A stretch of 12,846 nucleotides of DNA, taken from Streptosporangiaceae bacterium (GTDB lineage Bacteria; Actinomycetota; Actinomycetes; Streptosporangiales; Streptosporangiaceae). Made by a program: the position numbers and the translations under genes. Location of the stretch: the NCBI GenBank assembly GCA_030045295.1, contig JASIGD010000524.1, positions 1 through 12,846 on the forward strand, read 5' to 3'. Under the pieces are notes generated by a model that saw nothing but the letters and a program-made list of their open reading frames with translations, was not told the origin of the DNA and searched no databases. Positions 7,032 through 12,711 of the stretch are shown here, piece after piece. The stretch's first letter is position 1. Each line of letters begins with the position of its first letter.

Positions 7032-7616
7032 ATGCCACTGACCAGCACAGATCATGCCACAGCGAGCAGCGAGGCGGGTTCCGCGACCGAACGCGGGACG
7101 TGCCCGGACAGCCTCGCCTGCGCGGTCCGCGCCGACGTCCGCCTGGGCCTGGACTGGCAGAAAACGGCCGAACGCGTAGTGTGCACGCTGCGCGGCCACC
7201 TTCCGGAACCGGCGGCGGTCCTCCCCGCGTGCCTGCGACACGGAGACCCGGCTTGCTACCAGAGTCACCTGCTCCACGCCGAACCCGACGGCTCGTTCTC
7301 GATCGCGGCCATGGTCTGGCTCCCCGGCCAGGAAACGGTGATTCACGACCACGTGGCCTGGTGCGTAACGGGCGTCCTGCAGGGACGCGAGTACGAGGAA
7401 GTCTTCGCGCTCACCGACGGCGCTCGTGCCCTCGAACTCGTCGCCCGCAACGTGAACCCGGCCGGGACGGTTAGCGGCTTCGCGCCGCCCGGCGACATAC
7501 ACCGGGTACGTAACACAGGCGATGACGTGGCCATCTCCATGCACGTGTACGGCGCCGACATCTCCCGCCTCGGCAACAGCATCCGCCGCGAGTACACCCT
7601 CCCCGTCCGCCCGTAG
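7032..7616 (+). CDS. cysteine dioxygenase-family cupin (thiol dioxygenase)
   Basis: A 194-residue cupin of the cysteine dioxygenase / 3-mercaptopropionate dioxygenase family, which oxidise a thiol to a sulfinic acid with O2 at a non-haem iron. The three metal ligands are visible: H105 and H107 in PGQETVIHDHVAW, and H157 in GDIHRVRN. The second-sphere Ser-His-Tyr triad is S169-H171-Y173 in SMHVYG. Cys111, after HDHVAW, is at or near the position that forms the Cys-Tyr cross-link in mammalian cysteine dioxygenase, where the mercaptopropionate enzymes have Gly. The substrate cannot be decided. The first 30 residues are polar and poorly conserved. AGGGAGG 5 nt upstream supports the start. The gene has its own promoter-like region and is separated from padR by 190 bp holding a stem-loop, so it is probably transcribed alone. 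Confidence 0.85.
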   Translation: MPLTSTDHATASSEAGSATERGTCPDSLACAVRADVRLGLDWQKTAERVVCTLRGHLPEPAAVLPACLRHGDPACYQSHLLHAEPDGSFSIAAMVWLPGQETVIHDHVAWCVTGVLQGREYEEVFALTDGARALELVARNVNPAGTVSGFAPPGDIHRVRNTGDDVAISMHVYGADISRLGNSIRREYTLPVRP

Positions 7617-7629
7617 GCGTCCCCCGGCC

Positions 7630-7682
7630 AGATCGTGGACAGTTACCTCGCAAAAAACCGGGGTTTCTGTCCACGGTAATCT
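7630..7682 (+). terminator. large stem-loop after the dioxygenase-like gene, possible terminator
   Basis: CGTGGACAG (7634-7642) and CTGTCCACG (7667-7675) are perfect 9-bp inverted repeats. AGAT (7630-7633) and ATCT (7679-7682) extend the stem across a 3-nt bulge. The 24-nt loop holds a smaller inverted pair AAACC/GGTTT. It starts 14 nt after the stop codon, which suits a terminator shielding the padR promoter. There is no T tract, so the function is uncertain; an operator or other structured element is possible. Confidence 0.4.
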
Positions 7683-7723
7683 CGCGCCCCTCACTGCCGA
7701 GGCCAGATCCCAGCAACCCGCGC

Positions 7724-7753
7724 TTGCCAAACGATCTATATCGATATATCGTT
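7724..7753 (+). promoter_or_regulatory. padR-ABC operon promoter overlapped by a 24-bp dyad (probable PadR operator)
   Basis: TTGCCA (7724-7729) and TATCGT (7747-7752), 17 bp apart, form a good promoter. The spacer and -10 lie inside an imperfect palindrome at 7730-7753 with arms AACGAT and ATCGTT and the core CTATATCGATAT, which includes the 10-bp palindromes ATATCGATAT and CGATATATCG. AT-rich ATAT-type dyads are known targets of PadR proteins. CGATCTA recurs at 7732-7738 and 7778-7784, so a second half-site may exist. Repression by promoter occlusion is inferred. Confidence 0.6.
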
Positions 7754-7806
7754 GAGCTAACGACAAGGATCGAGAAGCGATCTAGAGACATTCAAGGAGC
7801 ATCGCA

Positions 7807-8469
7807 ATGCATAACGAAGGATGGGGAGAAGGTCCCCGAGAAGGCCGCGGCGGACACCCAAGGCACATGCGCGGGCGCGCCCGGGTGCGCGGCGGTCCCG
7901 GCCCGTGGGGCGGAGGCCCGTTCCAGTTCGAGGGACGAGGCGGGCCGTTCGGGCCGCCGAAGTTCCGGGGTCCCAGGGGCCGCGGTCCGCGCGTCCGGCG
8001 CGGTGACGTTCGCGCCGCCATACTCGATCTGCTGGCCGAGGGGCAGCCGTGGAACGGCTACCAGATCATCCAGGAGATCGGCGCGCGCACCCAGGGCGTG
8101 TGGCGCCCGAGCGCGGGGTCTGTGTACCCGGCGTTGCAGCAACTGGAGGACGAGGGCCTGATCAGCGCGCAGGCCGGAGAAGACCGGCGCCGGATGTACA
8201 CCCTGACCGACGAAGGCCAGGCGTACGTCGAGGCGCACGCCGACGAGCTCAGGTCGTCCTGGGATGCCGTGACCGGCAGCGTCGATGACGCCTATTTCCA
8301 GATGCACGCCCTGACCCGCCAGGTCATGATGGCCACCATGCAGGTATCCCAGGCAGGCTCGCCGGCCCAGATCAAGGAGGCCAACAAGATCCTGACCGAC
8401 ACGCGCAAGGCGCTATACCGTATCCTCGCGGCAGACGACGAGGAGACCGGGGAGGACGCGCAAGGGTGA
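7807..8469 (+). CDS. PadR-family transcriptional regulator
   Basis: A 220-residue protein. Residues 1-64 are a Gly/Arg/Pro-rich, probably disordered, basic region. A PadR winged-helix domain follows at about 65-145: RRGDVRAAILDLLAEGQPWNGYQIIQE, then PSAGSVYPALQQLEDEGLI and RRRMYTLTDEGQAYVEAH, the family's hallmark blocks. The C-terminal part (about 145-210) is helical and should mediate dimerisation. PadR proteins usually repress an adjacent transporter or detoxification gene and release DNA when a planar hydrophobic ligand binds. The start has AAGGAG (7794-7799) with a 7-nt spacer. Its last codons overlap the ABC ATPase gene by 4 nt (GTGA), so regulator and pump are co-translated, and the dyad on the promoter suggests autoregulation. 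The ligand is unknown. Confidence 0.93.
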   Translation: MHNEGWGEGPREGRGGHPRHMRGRARVRGGPGPWGGGPFQFEGRGGPFGPPKFRGPRGRGPRVRRGDVRAAILDLLAEGQPWNGYQIIQEIGARTQGVWRPSAGSVYPALQQLEDEGLISAQAGEDRRRMYTLTDEGQAYVEAHADELRSSWDAVTGSVDDAYFQMHALTRQVMMATMQVSQAGSPAQIKEANKILTDTRKALYRILAADDEETGEDAQG

Positions 8470-9443
8470 CTTCGGCTATCTCGGTCAGCGAGCTGGTCAA
8501 GAAGTACGGCGAGATCGACGCCGTCCGCGGCGTCGATTTCGAGGTTGCCACGGGCGAGACGTTCGGCTTCCTCGGCCCGAACGGCGCAGGCAAGTCCACC
8601 ACGATCAAGATCCTGTGCACCCTGGCGGACCCGACCTCAGGGACCGCCAGGGTCGCCGGTCACGACGTCGTCAAAGAACGGGACACCGTGCGCCGCAACA
8701 TCGGCCTGGTGTTCCAGGACACCACGCTGGACAGCTACCTGACCGGCGAGCAGAACCTGCGCTTCCACGCCGACCTGTACGGGGTGCCCAAGGCGGCGTT
8801 CGCGCCGCGGCTGCGCCAGGTGCTCGAGATGGTCGGGCTGTGGGAACGGCGAGGCAGCGTGGTATCCACCTACTCCGGCGGCATGCAGCGCAGGCTGGAA
8901 ATCGCACGCGGCCTGCTGCACGCGCCGCGCGTGCTGTTCCTCGACGAGCCGACGGTCGGGCTTGACCCGCAGACCAGGGTATCGATCTGGGAGTACATCA
9001 CCGAGCTGAAGAAGCGCGAGGACGTCACCATCTTCCTCACCACGCACTACATGGACGAGGCGGAGAACTGCGACCGGATCGCCATCATCGACCACGGGAA
9101 GATCGTCGCGATGGATTCGCCGGAGGCGCTGAAGGCTTCCATCGGCAAGGACCGGGTGCAGATCAGCACCGCCGACGACCCGGCGGCGATCCGCGCGCTG
9201 GCCGAGGTGTTCGGCATCGAAGCGGCCATGCACGAGGGACTGCTGACGTTCTCGGTGGAATCGGGCGAGCTGTTCGTGCCCCAGCTGTTCGCGCGTCTGC
9301 CGCTGGCCATCCGCTCGGTGAGCGTGTCCCGGCCCTCCCTGGACGACGTCTTCATGTCCTACACGGGTAAGACCATCCGTGACGCCGAGGCATCGGTTGC
9401 CGACCGTAACCGCAGGCTCGCGACGCGGTTCGGCAGGAGGTAG
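8466..9443 (+). CDS. ABC exporter ATP-binding protein (DrrA-like)
   Basis: A 325-residue nucleotide-binding subunit. Walker A GPNGAGKST is at 37-45, the Q-loop at Q84, the signature YSGGMQ at 136-141, Walker B VLFLDEP at 156-162 with catalytic E161, the D-loop after it, and the switch His at H194 in TTHYMDEAE. A C-terminal extension of about 100 residues, ending SRPSLDDVFMSYTGKTIRD, is typical of the DrrA / daunorubicin-resistance branch. It powers efflux through the permease encoded next. The GTG start overlaps the padR stop; GGAGG at 8451-8455 lies 10 nt upstream. The permease gene starts 4 nt after the stop. The substrate could be a drug, an antibiotic or a lipid; nothing in the sequence decides this. 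Confidence 0.95.
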   Translation: MTSAISVSELVKKYGEIDAVRGVDFEVATGETFGFLGPNGAGKSTTIKILCTLADPTSGTARVAGHDVVKERDTVRRNIGLVFQDTTLDSYLTGEQNLRFHADLYGVPKAAFAPRLRQVLEMVGLWERRGSVVSTYSGGMQRRLEIARGLLHAPRVLFLDEPTVGLDPQTRVSIWEYITELKKREDVTIFLTTHYMDEAENCDRIAIIDHGKIVAMDSPEALKASIGKDRVQISTADDPAAIRALAEVFGIEAAMHEGLLTFSVESGELFVPQLFARLPLAIRSVSVSRPSLDDVFMSYTGKTIRDAEASVADRNRRLATRFGRR

Positions 9444-9447
9444 CACA

Positions 9448-10356
9448 ATGGCAGCTCAAGACACTGCTCCTACCGACACCCTCGAGGCCGGGGAGCGGGT
9501 CCTCACCGAGACCATCAGGGTCGCCGTACCCGAGCGCAGCCTGCACCACGACCTGCGCGCGGTCAACATCGTCTGGCGCCGCGAGCTGATCAGGTTCCGC
9601 AGCGACCGGCTGCGGGCGGTCACGTCCCTGGTGCAGCCGGTGCTGTTCCTGCTCGTGCTGGGCACCGGGCTATCCAGCCTGGCCTCCCATGGCCTGCCGA
9701 GCGGGGTCGACTTCAAGACGTTCATCTACCCTGGCGTGCTCGCGATGTCGGTGCTGTTCACCGCGATCTTCTCGGCCGCGTCGATCGTGTGGGACCGGGA
9801 GTTCGGTTTCCTCGCTGAGATGCTGGTCGCGCCGGTGCGGCGGTGGACGATCGTGGTGGGCAAGTGCCTGGGGGGTGCGACCGTGGCCACCTTCCAGGGG
9901 GTAATCTTCCTGGCCCTGGCCGGCTTCGCGCACGTGCCCTACGATCCGGAGCTGCTGCTGATCCTGGCCGGGGAGCTGCTGCTGCTGTCGTTCACGCTGA
10001 CCGCGTTCGGGGTGATGATGGCGGCGCGGGTCAAGAAGATCCAGGCATTCATGGCGCTCACCCAGATGATCGTGATGCCGCTGTTCTTCCTGTCCGGCGC
10101 CCTCTACCCGCTGAACAACCTGCCCGCCTGGCTGACCGTGCTGACCCGCCTCGACCCGCTCACCTACATCGTGGCCCCGATGCGTCATGCGGTGTTCACC
10201 CACCTGGCGATCGACCCGCAGGCGTTGCACCTACTCAGCCCGGGCATCACCTGGTTCGGCTGGGTGGTCCCGATACCGCTGTGCCTGGCCATCGTCGCCG
10301 CCATGGGTGCCGTGATGCTCGCCATAGGCATAGCCGAGTTCCGCAAGACCGAATAA
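9448..10356 (+). CDS. ABC-2 type exporter permease (DrrB-like)
   Basis: A 302-residue membrane protein with a hydrophilic N-terminal 50 residues and six predicted transmembrane helices. It has the ABC-2 block MPLFFLSGALYPLNNLPAWLTVLTRLDPLTYI and the cytoplasmic coupling region SIVWDREFGFLAEMLVAPVRR, both characteristic of DrrB-like permeases. It would pair with the preceding ATPase as a dimer of each subunit in the cytoplasmic membrane. The ATG at 9448 is chosen because AGGAGG lies at 9435-9440 directly against the upstream stop codon, with a 7-nt spacer, and because the in-frame ATG at 9379 is inside the ATPase gene. It is the last gene of the padR operon; no strong intrinsic terminator follows it. 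Confidence 0.95.
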   Translation: MAAQDTAPTDTLEAGERVLTETIRVAVPERSLHHDLRAVNIVWRRELIRFRSDRLRAVTSLVQPVLFLLVLGTGLSSLASHGLPSGVDFKTFIYPGVLAMSVLFTAIFSAASIVWDREFGFLAEMLVAPVRRWTIVVGKCLGGATVATFQGVIFLALAGFAHVPYDPELLLILAGELLLLSFTLTAFGVMMAARVKKIQAFMALTQMIVMPLFFLSGALYPLNNLPAWLTVLTRLDPLTYIVAPMRHAVFTHLAIDPQALHLLSPGITWFGWVVPIPLCLAIVAAMGAVMLAIGIAEFRKTE

Positions 10357-10460
10357 CCCCGCGCATTGCCCACCATGTGGTATTTGCCGCGGAATTAGTA
10401 AGCGCCCGCTGATCGTCACTCCGGTTTTGCCTTCGCCAATAACGAAAAGATCAGTGCATA
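10357..10460. other. left part of the 454-bp region without a protein gene
   Basis: This part is AT-richer than its surroundings. On the plus strand CCGCG (10359-10363) and CGCGG (10388-10392) could pair around CCACCATGTGG and form a weak end for the permease operon, but no T tract follows. I see no convincing promoter or reading frame. The rest of the gap (10461-10810) holds the elements listed separately. Confidence 0.4.
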
Positions 10461-10462
10461 CA

Positions 10463-10492
10463 AAATCCCGGCCCGCAGGGAACCGGGCCGAG
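10463..10492 (-). terminator. candidate intrinsic terminator on the minus strand
   Basis: Reading the minus strand, CTCGGCCCG and CGGGCCGGG form a 9-bp stem (one U-G pair) around GTTCCCTG, followed directly by ATTTTG. A GC stem with a short U tract is a plausible intrinsic terminator for a minus-strand transcript starting near 10728. A second hairpin, GAGGCC/GGCCTC at 10490-10514, lies next to it. The U tract is short, so termination may be partial. Confidence 0.4.
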
Positions 10493-10535
10493 GCCCCCGA
10501 CGGCACCAGGCCTCCGACCCAAGGACAAACAAAGA

Positions 10536-10560
10536 GGGGGTCATGCGGGGGTTTCGGGGG
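10536..10560 (-). repeat. three spaced C5 tracts (G5 on the plus strand)
   Basis: On the plus strand G5 runs lie at 10536-10540, 10547-10551 and 10556-10560, separated by 6 and 4 nt. On the minus strand they read ACCCCC three times, like the loops of the adjacent hairpins. The exact 14-bp palindrome CGTCCCGCGGGACG follows at 10562-10575. They could be extra unpaired C-rich segments of the same RNA, or a G-quadruplex motif on the plus strand. Confidence 0.5.
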
Positions 10561-10593
10561 TCGTCCCGCGGGACGGCGCTGCGAGCCCGGCGA

Positions 10594-10728
10594 GGCGCCC
10601 GAAAGGCGCCGAGCATAGGGCGACGCCGGGTGGTTACGGGGGCAAACCACCCGGCGTCGCGATCATCGGCGTTCCGACGGGGGCCCGGAACGCCGGCAGT
10701 GGCGCTCCGACGGGGGACCAGAGCACCG
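10594..10728 (-). ncRNA. 6C-like small RNA: three hairpins with CCCCCGT loops
   Basis: Reading the minus strand, three hairpins follow each other with 5-6 nt linkers. Hairpin A pairs GGTGCTC (10727-10721) with GAGCGCC (10707-10701). Hairpin B pairs CGGCGTTCC (10695-10687) with GGAACGCCG (10675-10667). Hairpin C has a perfect 16-bp stem, arms 10660-10645 and 10635-10620. Each loop contains CCCCCGT. A fourth hairpin, GGCGCC-TTTCG-GGCGCC, spans 10610-10594. In hairpin A one position is U-G on the minus strand but A-C on the plus strand, which supports minus-strand transcription, as does a TTGACA/TAGCAT promoter ending a few nt before it. The known actinobacterial 6C RNA has stem-loops with C-rich loops that can pair with G-rich mRNA sites; three such loops would be an expanded form. 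The 3' end is uncertain: near 10594, or near 10463 at the candidate terminator. Confidence 0.72.
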
Positions 10729-10734
10729 ATATGA

Positions 10735-10766
10735 ATGCTACACGGAAACACCCCCCAGTGTGTCAA
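10735..10766 (-). promoter_or_regulatory. promoter of the 6C-like RNA (TTGACA / TAGCAT)
   Basis: On the minus strand a consensus TTGACA (10766-10761) and TAGCAT (10740-10735) are separated by 20 bp. An alternative -10, TGTAGC, would give an 18-bp spacer. Transcription would begin near 10728, at the foot of the first C-loop hairpin. The spacer holds a small ACAC/GTGT dyad around six C/G pairs (10748-10761). The 20-bp spacer is long. Confidence 0.55.
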
Positions 10767-10810
10767 GACCCAATTACAACCAGATCTCGGGACAGCGCTG
10801 AGCAGGCGAA

Positions 10811-11191
10811 TCAGTTGTCGCCGCTACCGGGGCGCGAGGGGCGATAGCCGTTTCCGCCGTTTGCTTCCGGCGGGGGCTGGGTCGGGTCGCCGCGGACCGG
10901 CAGGTTCGGCTGGTACTCCATGAAGCCGCGGACGTTGTTCGGCTCTCGGCCGCCGTTGGCGAACACCACGGCGAAATAGGGAATCGCGATAGCGCCCACA
11001 GCGGGTATCACGGTCAGCCAGCCTAGGTGATTGACGAACATAATCACGGCGATGACGAAGCAGACGGCGCGGATGCCCATCATCAGCAGGTACCTGCGCT
11101 GCCGGTAGTTGATGTCATCAGACAGCGACCGCTGCGCTTGCGTCACGATGTGCACCTGCGGCCGGCCGCGGTGAGCACTACCCAACCTCAC
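10811..11191 (-). CDS. DUF3099 family small membrane protein
   Basis: A 126-residue protein if it starts at the GTG at 11191. The conserved core is VTQAQRSLSDDINYRQRRYLLMM, followed by two transmembrane helices (GIRAVCFVIAVIMFV and WLTVIPAVGAIAIPYFAVVFA) and then NGGREPN, the pattern of the actinobacterial DUF3099 family of unknown function. The tail is Pro/Gly-rich and polar. GTG 11191 lies 6 nt after a TACCGT box, consistent with a leaderless mRNA; GTG 11155, closer to the conserved core, is an alternative. The frame stays open further upstream to an ATG at 11269, but those residues are not family-like. The gene lies on the same strand as tldE, 86 nt downstream of it, and is followed by the 6C-like RNA promoter. 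Confidence 0.8.
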   Translation of the reverse strand: MRLGSAHRGRPQVHIVTQAQRSLSDDINYRQRRYLLMMGIRAVCFVIAVIMFVNHLGWLTVIPAVGAIAIPYFAVVFANGGREPNNVRGFMEYQPNLPVRGDPTQPPPEANGGNGYRPSRPGSGDN

Positions 11192-11197
11192 GCTTCC

Positions 11198-11203
11198 ACG
11201 GTA
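11198..11203 (-). promoter_or_regulatory. -10 box (TACCGT) of the DUF3099 gene, leaderless arrangement
   Basis: On the minus strand TACCGT is followed by 6 nt (GGAAGC) and the GTG at 11191, the same geometry as at helY. GGAAG in this gap could instead act as a weak ribosome-binding site if transcription begins further upstream. No -35 hexamer is evident. Confidence 0.35.
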
Positions 11204-11218
11204 TGCCCTGCGCCCCCG

Positions 11219-11264
11219 CGCTGGCGACCCACCCGCCGTCCAAGACGCCGGCCGGGCGCCAGCG
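11219..11264 (-). terminator. 8-bp inverted repeat after tldE, possible terminator
   Basis: CGCTGGCG (11219-11226) and CGCCAGCG (11257-11264) are exact inverted repeats with a 30-nt GC-rich interior. They lie 14 nt beyond the tldE stop and before the DUF3099 start. There is no T tract; GC-rich actinobacterial terminators often lack one, so this is only a suggestion. Confidence 0.3.
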
Positions 11265-11277
11265 GACACCGCGGAAC

Positions 11278-12711
11278 TCAGCTGGCCTGGCTCACCGACG
11301 ACATGTTGAAGCCTTCGACCCGTACCGGCGGCATCGCGGCGCGGTTGAAGTAGTCACCCCATTCGCGGGGCAGGGTCGGCACGGTGTCGCCGACTTCGAC
11401 CAGCCGCCCGAGCATGCCGACCGGCGACTCGTTGAACCTGAAGTTGTTCACCGCGCCGACCACCTCGCCGTCCTCTACCAGGTAGACCCCGTCCCTGGTG
11501 AGCCCGGTGAGCAGCAACGTCTGCGGGTCGACCTCGCGGATATACCACAGGCAGGTCAGCAGCAGCGCGCGTCCGGTGGACGCGATCATCTCCTCCAGCG
11601 TCGGCACCGCGACGGCGGAGGTGGCGAAGGTCAGGTTGTCGATGGCGGGCGTGACCGGCAGGCCGGCCAGCGCGGCCGAGTGCCGTGACGAGACCAGCGC
11701 GGCCAGGGAGCCGTCACGGATCCACGAGGTCTCCGCTAGCGGAAGCCCGTTGTCGAAGACCGAGGAGTCCGCCCCGGACGCGTGCGCGATCACGAACGGC
11801 GCGCAGCTCAGCCCGGTCGCCCGCGGGTCGCTGGACAACGTGACGGGCTGCGACGACAGCCGCTCGCCGACGCGGGTACCGCCGCCCGCCTTGCTGAACA
11901 CCGTCCGGCCGTCCGACGCGTCCCTGGCCCCCGCCGACCAGTACATGTAGATGAGCAGGTCGGACACGGCGGTCGGCGGCAGCAGCACCTCGTAGCGCCC
12001 GGCCGGGAGCGAGATCGCGCGCTTGGCCCAGTCGAGGCGCTCGGACAGCCCGGCGGCAAGACCCGCTACGTCAACGTCGGTGAAGTCGCGGGTCGCCGCG
12101 CCCGTCCAGGCCGAACGCGCCAGGTCAGCCGATTTCGCGTTCAGCTCGACCCGTCCGGCCGGCTGGTCGTGCCGCAGCCGCAGCCCGCCCGAGGTTCCGA
12201 GGAACGTGCTGGTCAGCTGGTGCTCGGCGAACCCGTACAGCTTCCGCCCGGTGGCCTGCGCCTCGCGCAGCGTCTCGCCGAGCGCGACCGCGAAATCGCG
12301 CAGGACCCCGATTTCGGTCCGGGCTGCCGGGGAGTCCCAGCTCAGTTCTTCTTCATTCATTTTTCCGAACGATGCTGCCTGCTCCGGTCCGGCTAGCGGA
12401 GCCGCGTCCTCGGCGGACAGCGCCTGCCCGGCCTCGCGCTCGGCCTCGCGCACTACCTCTGCGACCTGGTCGGGCCGGACCCCGGCCCTCGATACCACCC
12501 CGGCCGCCGCGCCGTCGGCGCGCCGGTCGATCGCGATGACGGTGAGCTGGCGCGAGCGGGACACGCCGTTGGTGGTCAGCGTGTTGCCCGCCCAGCGGAG
12601 GTTGGCCTCCGAGGTGTCGTCGGCGATCACGACGCATTCATCGGTGCGGGAAGCGGCCAGGGCCCGCTCCACCGTTTCCTGCGGCGAGAGCCCGTCGGAT
12701 ACCGCGGTCAT
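11278..12711 (-). CDS. tldE: TldE/PmbA-like metalloprotease-complex subunit
   Basis: A 477-residue protein of the TldD/PmbA (U62) family. The N-terminal domain (about 1-200) includes NLRWAGNTLTTNGVSRSRQL. The C-terminal domain includes GRYEVLLPPTAVSDLL, a central region ending in PLAETSWIRDGSLAAL, and LLLTGLTRDGVYLVEDGEVVGAVNNFRFNESP near 400-430. In E. coli TldD and TldE form a heterodimeric protease inside a closed chamber that trims peptides such as microcin B17 precursor and the antitoxin CcdA; only TldD carries the HExxxH zinc site, and I find none in this protein, as expected for TldE. The ATG overlaps the tldD stop by 4 nt (ATGA) and has AGGAGGG at 12724-12718, so the subunits should be made together. 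The natural substrate in actinobacteria is unknown. Confidence 0.9.
   Translation of the reverse strand: MTAVSDGLSPQETVERALAASRTDECVVIADDTSEANLRWAGNTLTTNGVSRSRQLTVIAIDRRADGAAAGVVSRAGVRPDQVAEVVREAEREAGQALSAEDAAPLAGPEQAASFGKMNEEELSWDSPAARTEIGVLRDFAVALGETLREAQATGRKLYGFAEHQLTSTFLGTSGGLRLRHDQPAGRVELNAKSADLARSAWTGAATRDFTDVDVAGLAAGLSERLDWAKRAISLPAGRYEVLLPPTAVSDLLIYMYWSAGARDASDGRTVFSKAGGGTRVGERLSSQPVTLSSDPRATGLSCAPFVIAHASGADSSVFDNGLPLAETSWIRDGSLAALVSSRHSAALAGLPVTPAIDNLTFATSAVAVPTLEEMIASTGRALLLTCLWYIREVDPQTLLLTGLTRDGVYLVEDGEVVGAVNNFRFNESPVGMLGRLVEVGDTVPTLPREWGDYFNRAAMPPVRVEGFNMSSVSQAS

Noticed and set aside
6642..7766. 374-codon minus-strand open frame opposite the helY end and the dioxygenase gene
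   Set aside because: It spans two well-supported plus-strand genes and their promoter region, and shows no family motif.
7100..10356. Dioxygenase-padR-ABC block as a recently acquired mobile island
   Set aside because: Codon usage and GC content look like the flanking genes, and there is no integrase, transposase, tRNA or direct-repeat boundary.
10380..10530. Possible riboswitch in the region around the minus-strand segment GGCAAAACCGGAGTGACGATC
   Set aside because: It superficially recalls riboswitch cores, but I could match it to no known class and no gene start follows it at a suitable distance.
10536..10716. CRISPR-like or direct-repeat array based on recurring ACGGGGG
   Set aside because: The repeated unit is only 7 nt, sits in hairpin loops, and the flanking stems differ; there are no spacers or cas genes.
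10416..10766. 116-codon minus-strand frame across the hairpin region
   Set aside because: Its sequence follows the hairpin repeats, it has no ribosome-binding site or family similarity, and the structured-RNA reading explains the conserved elements better.
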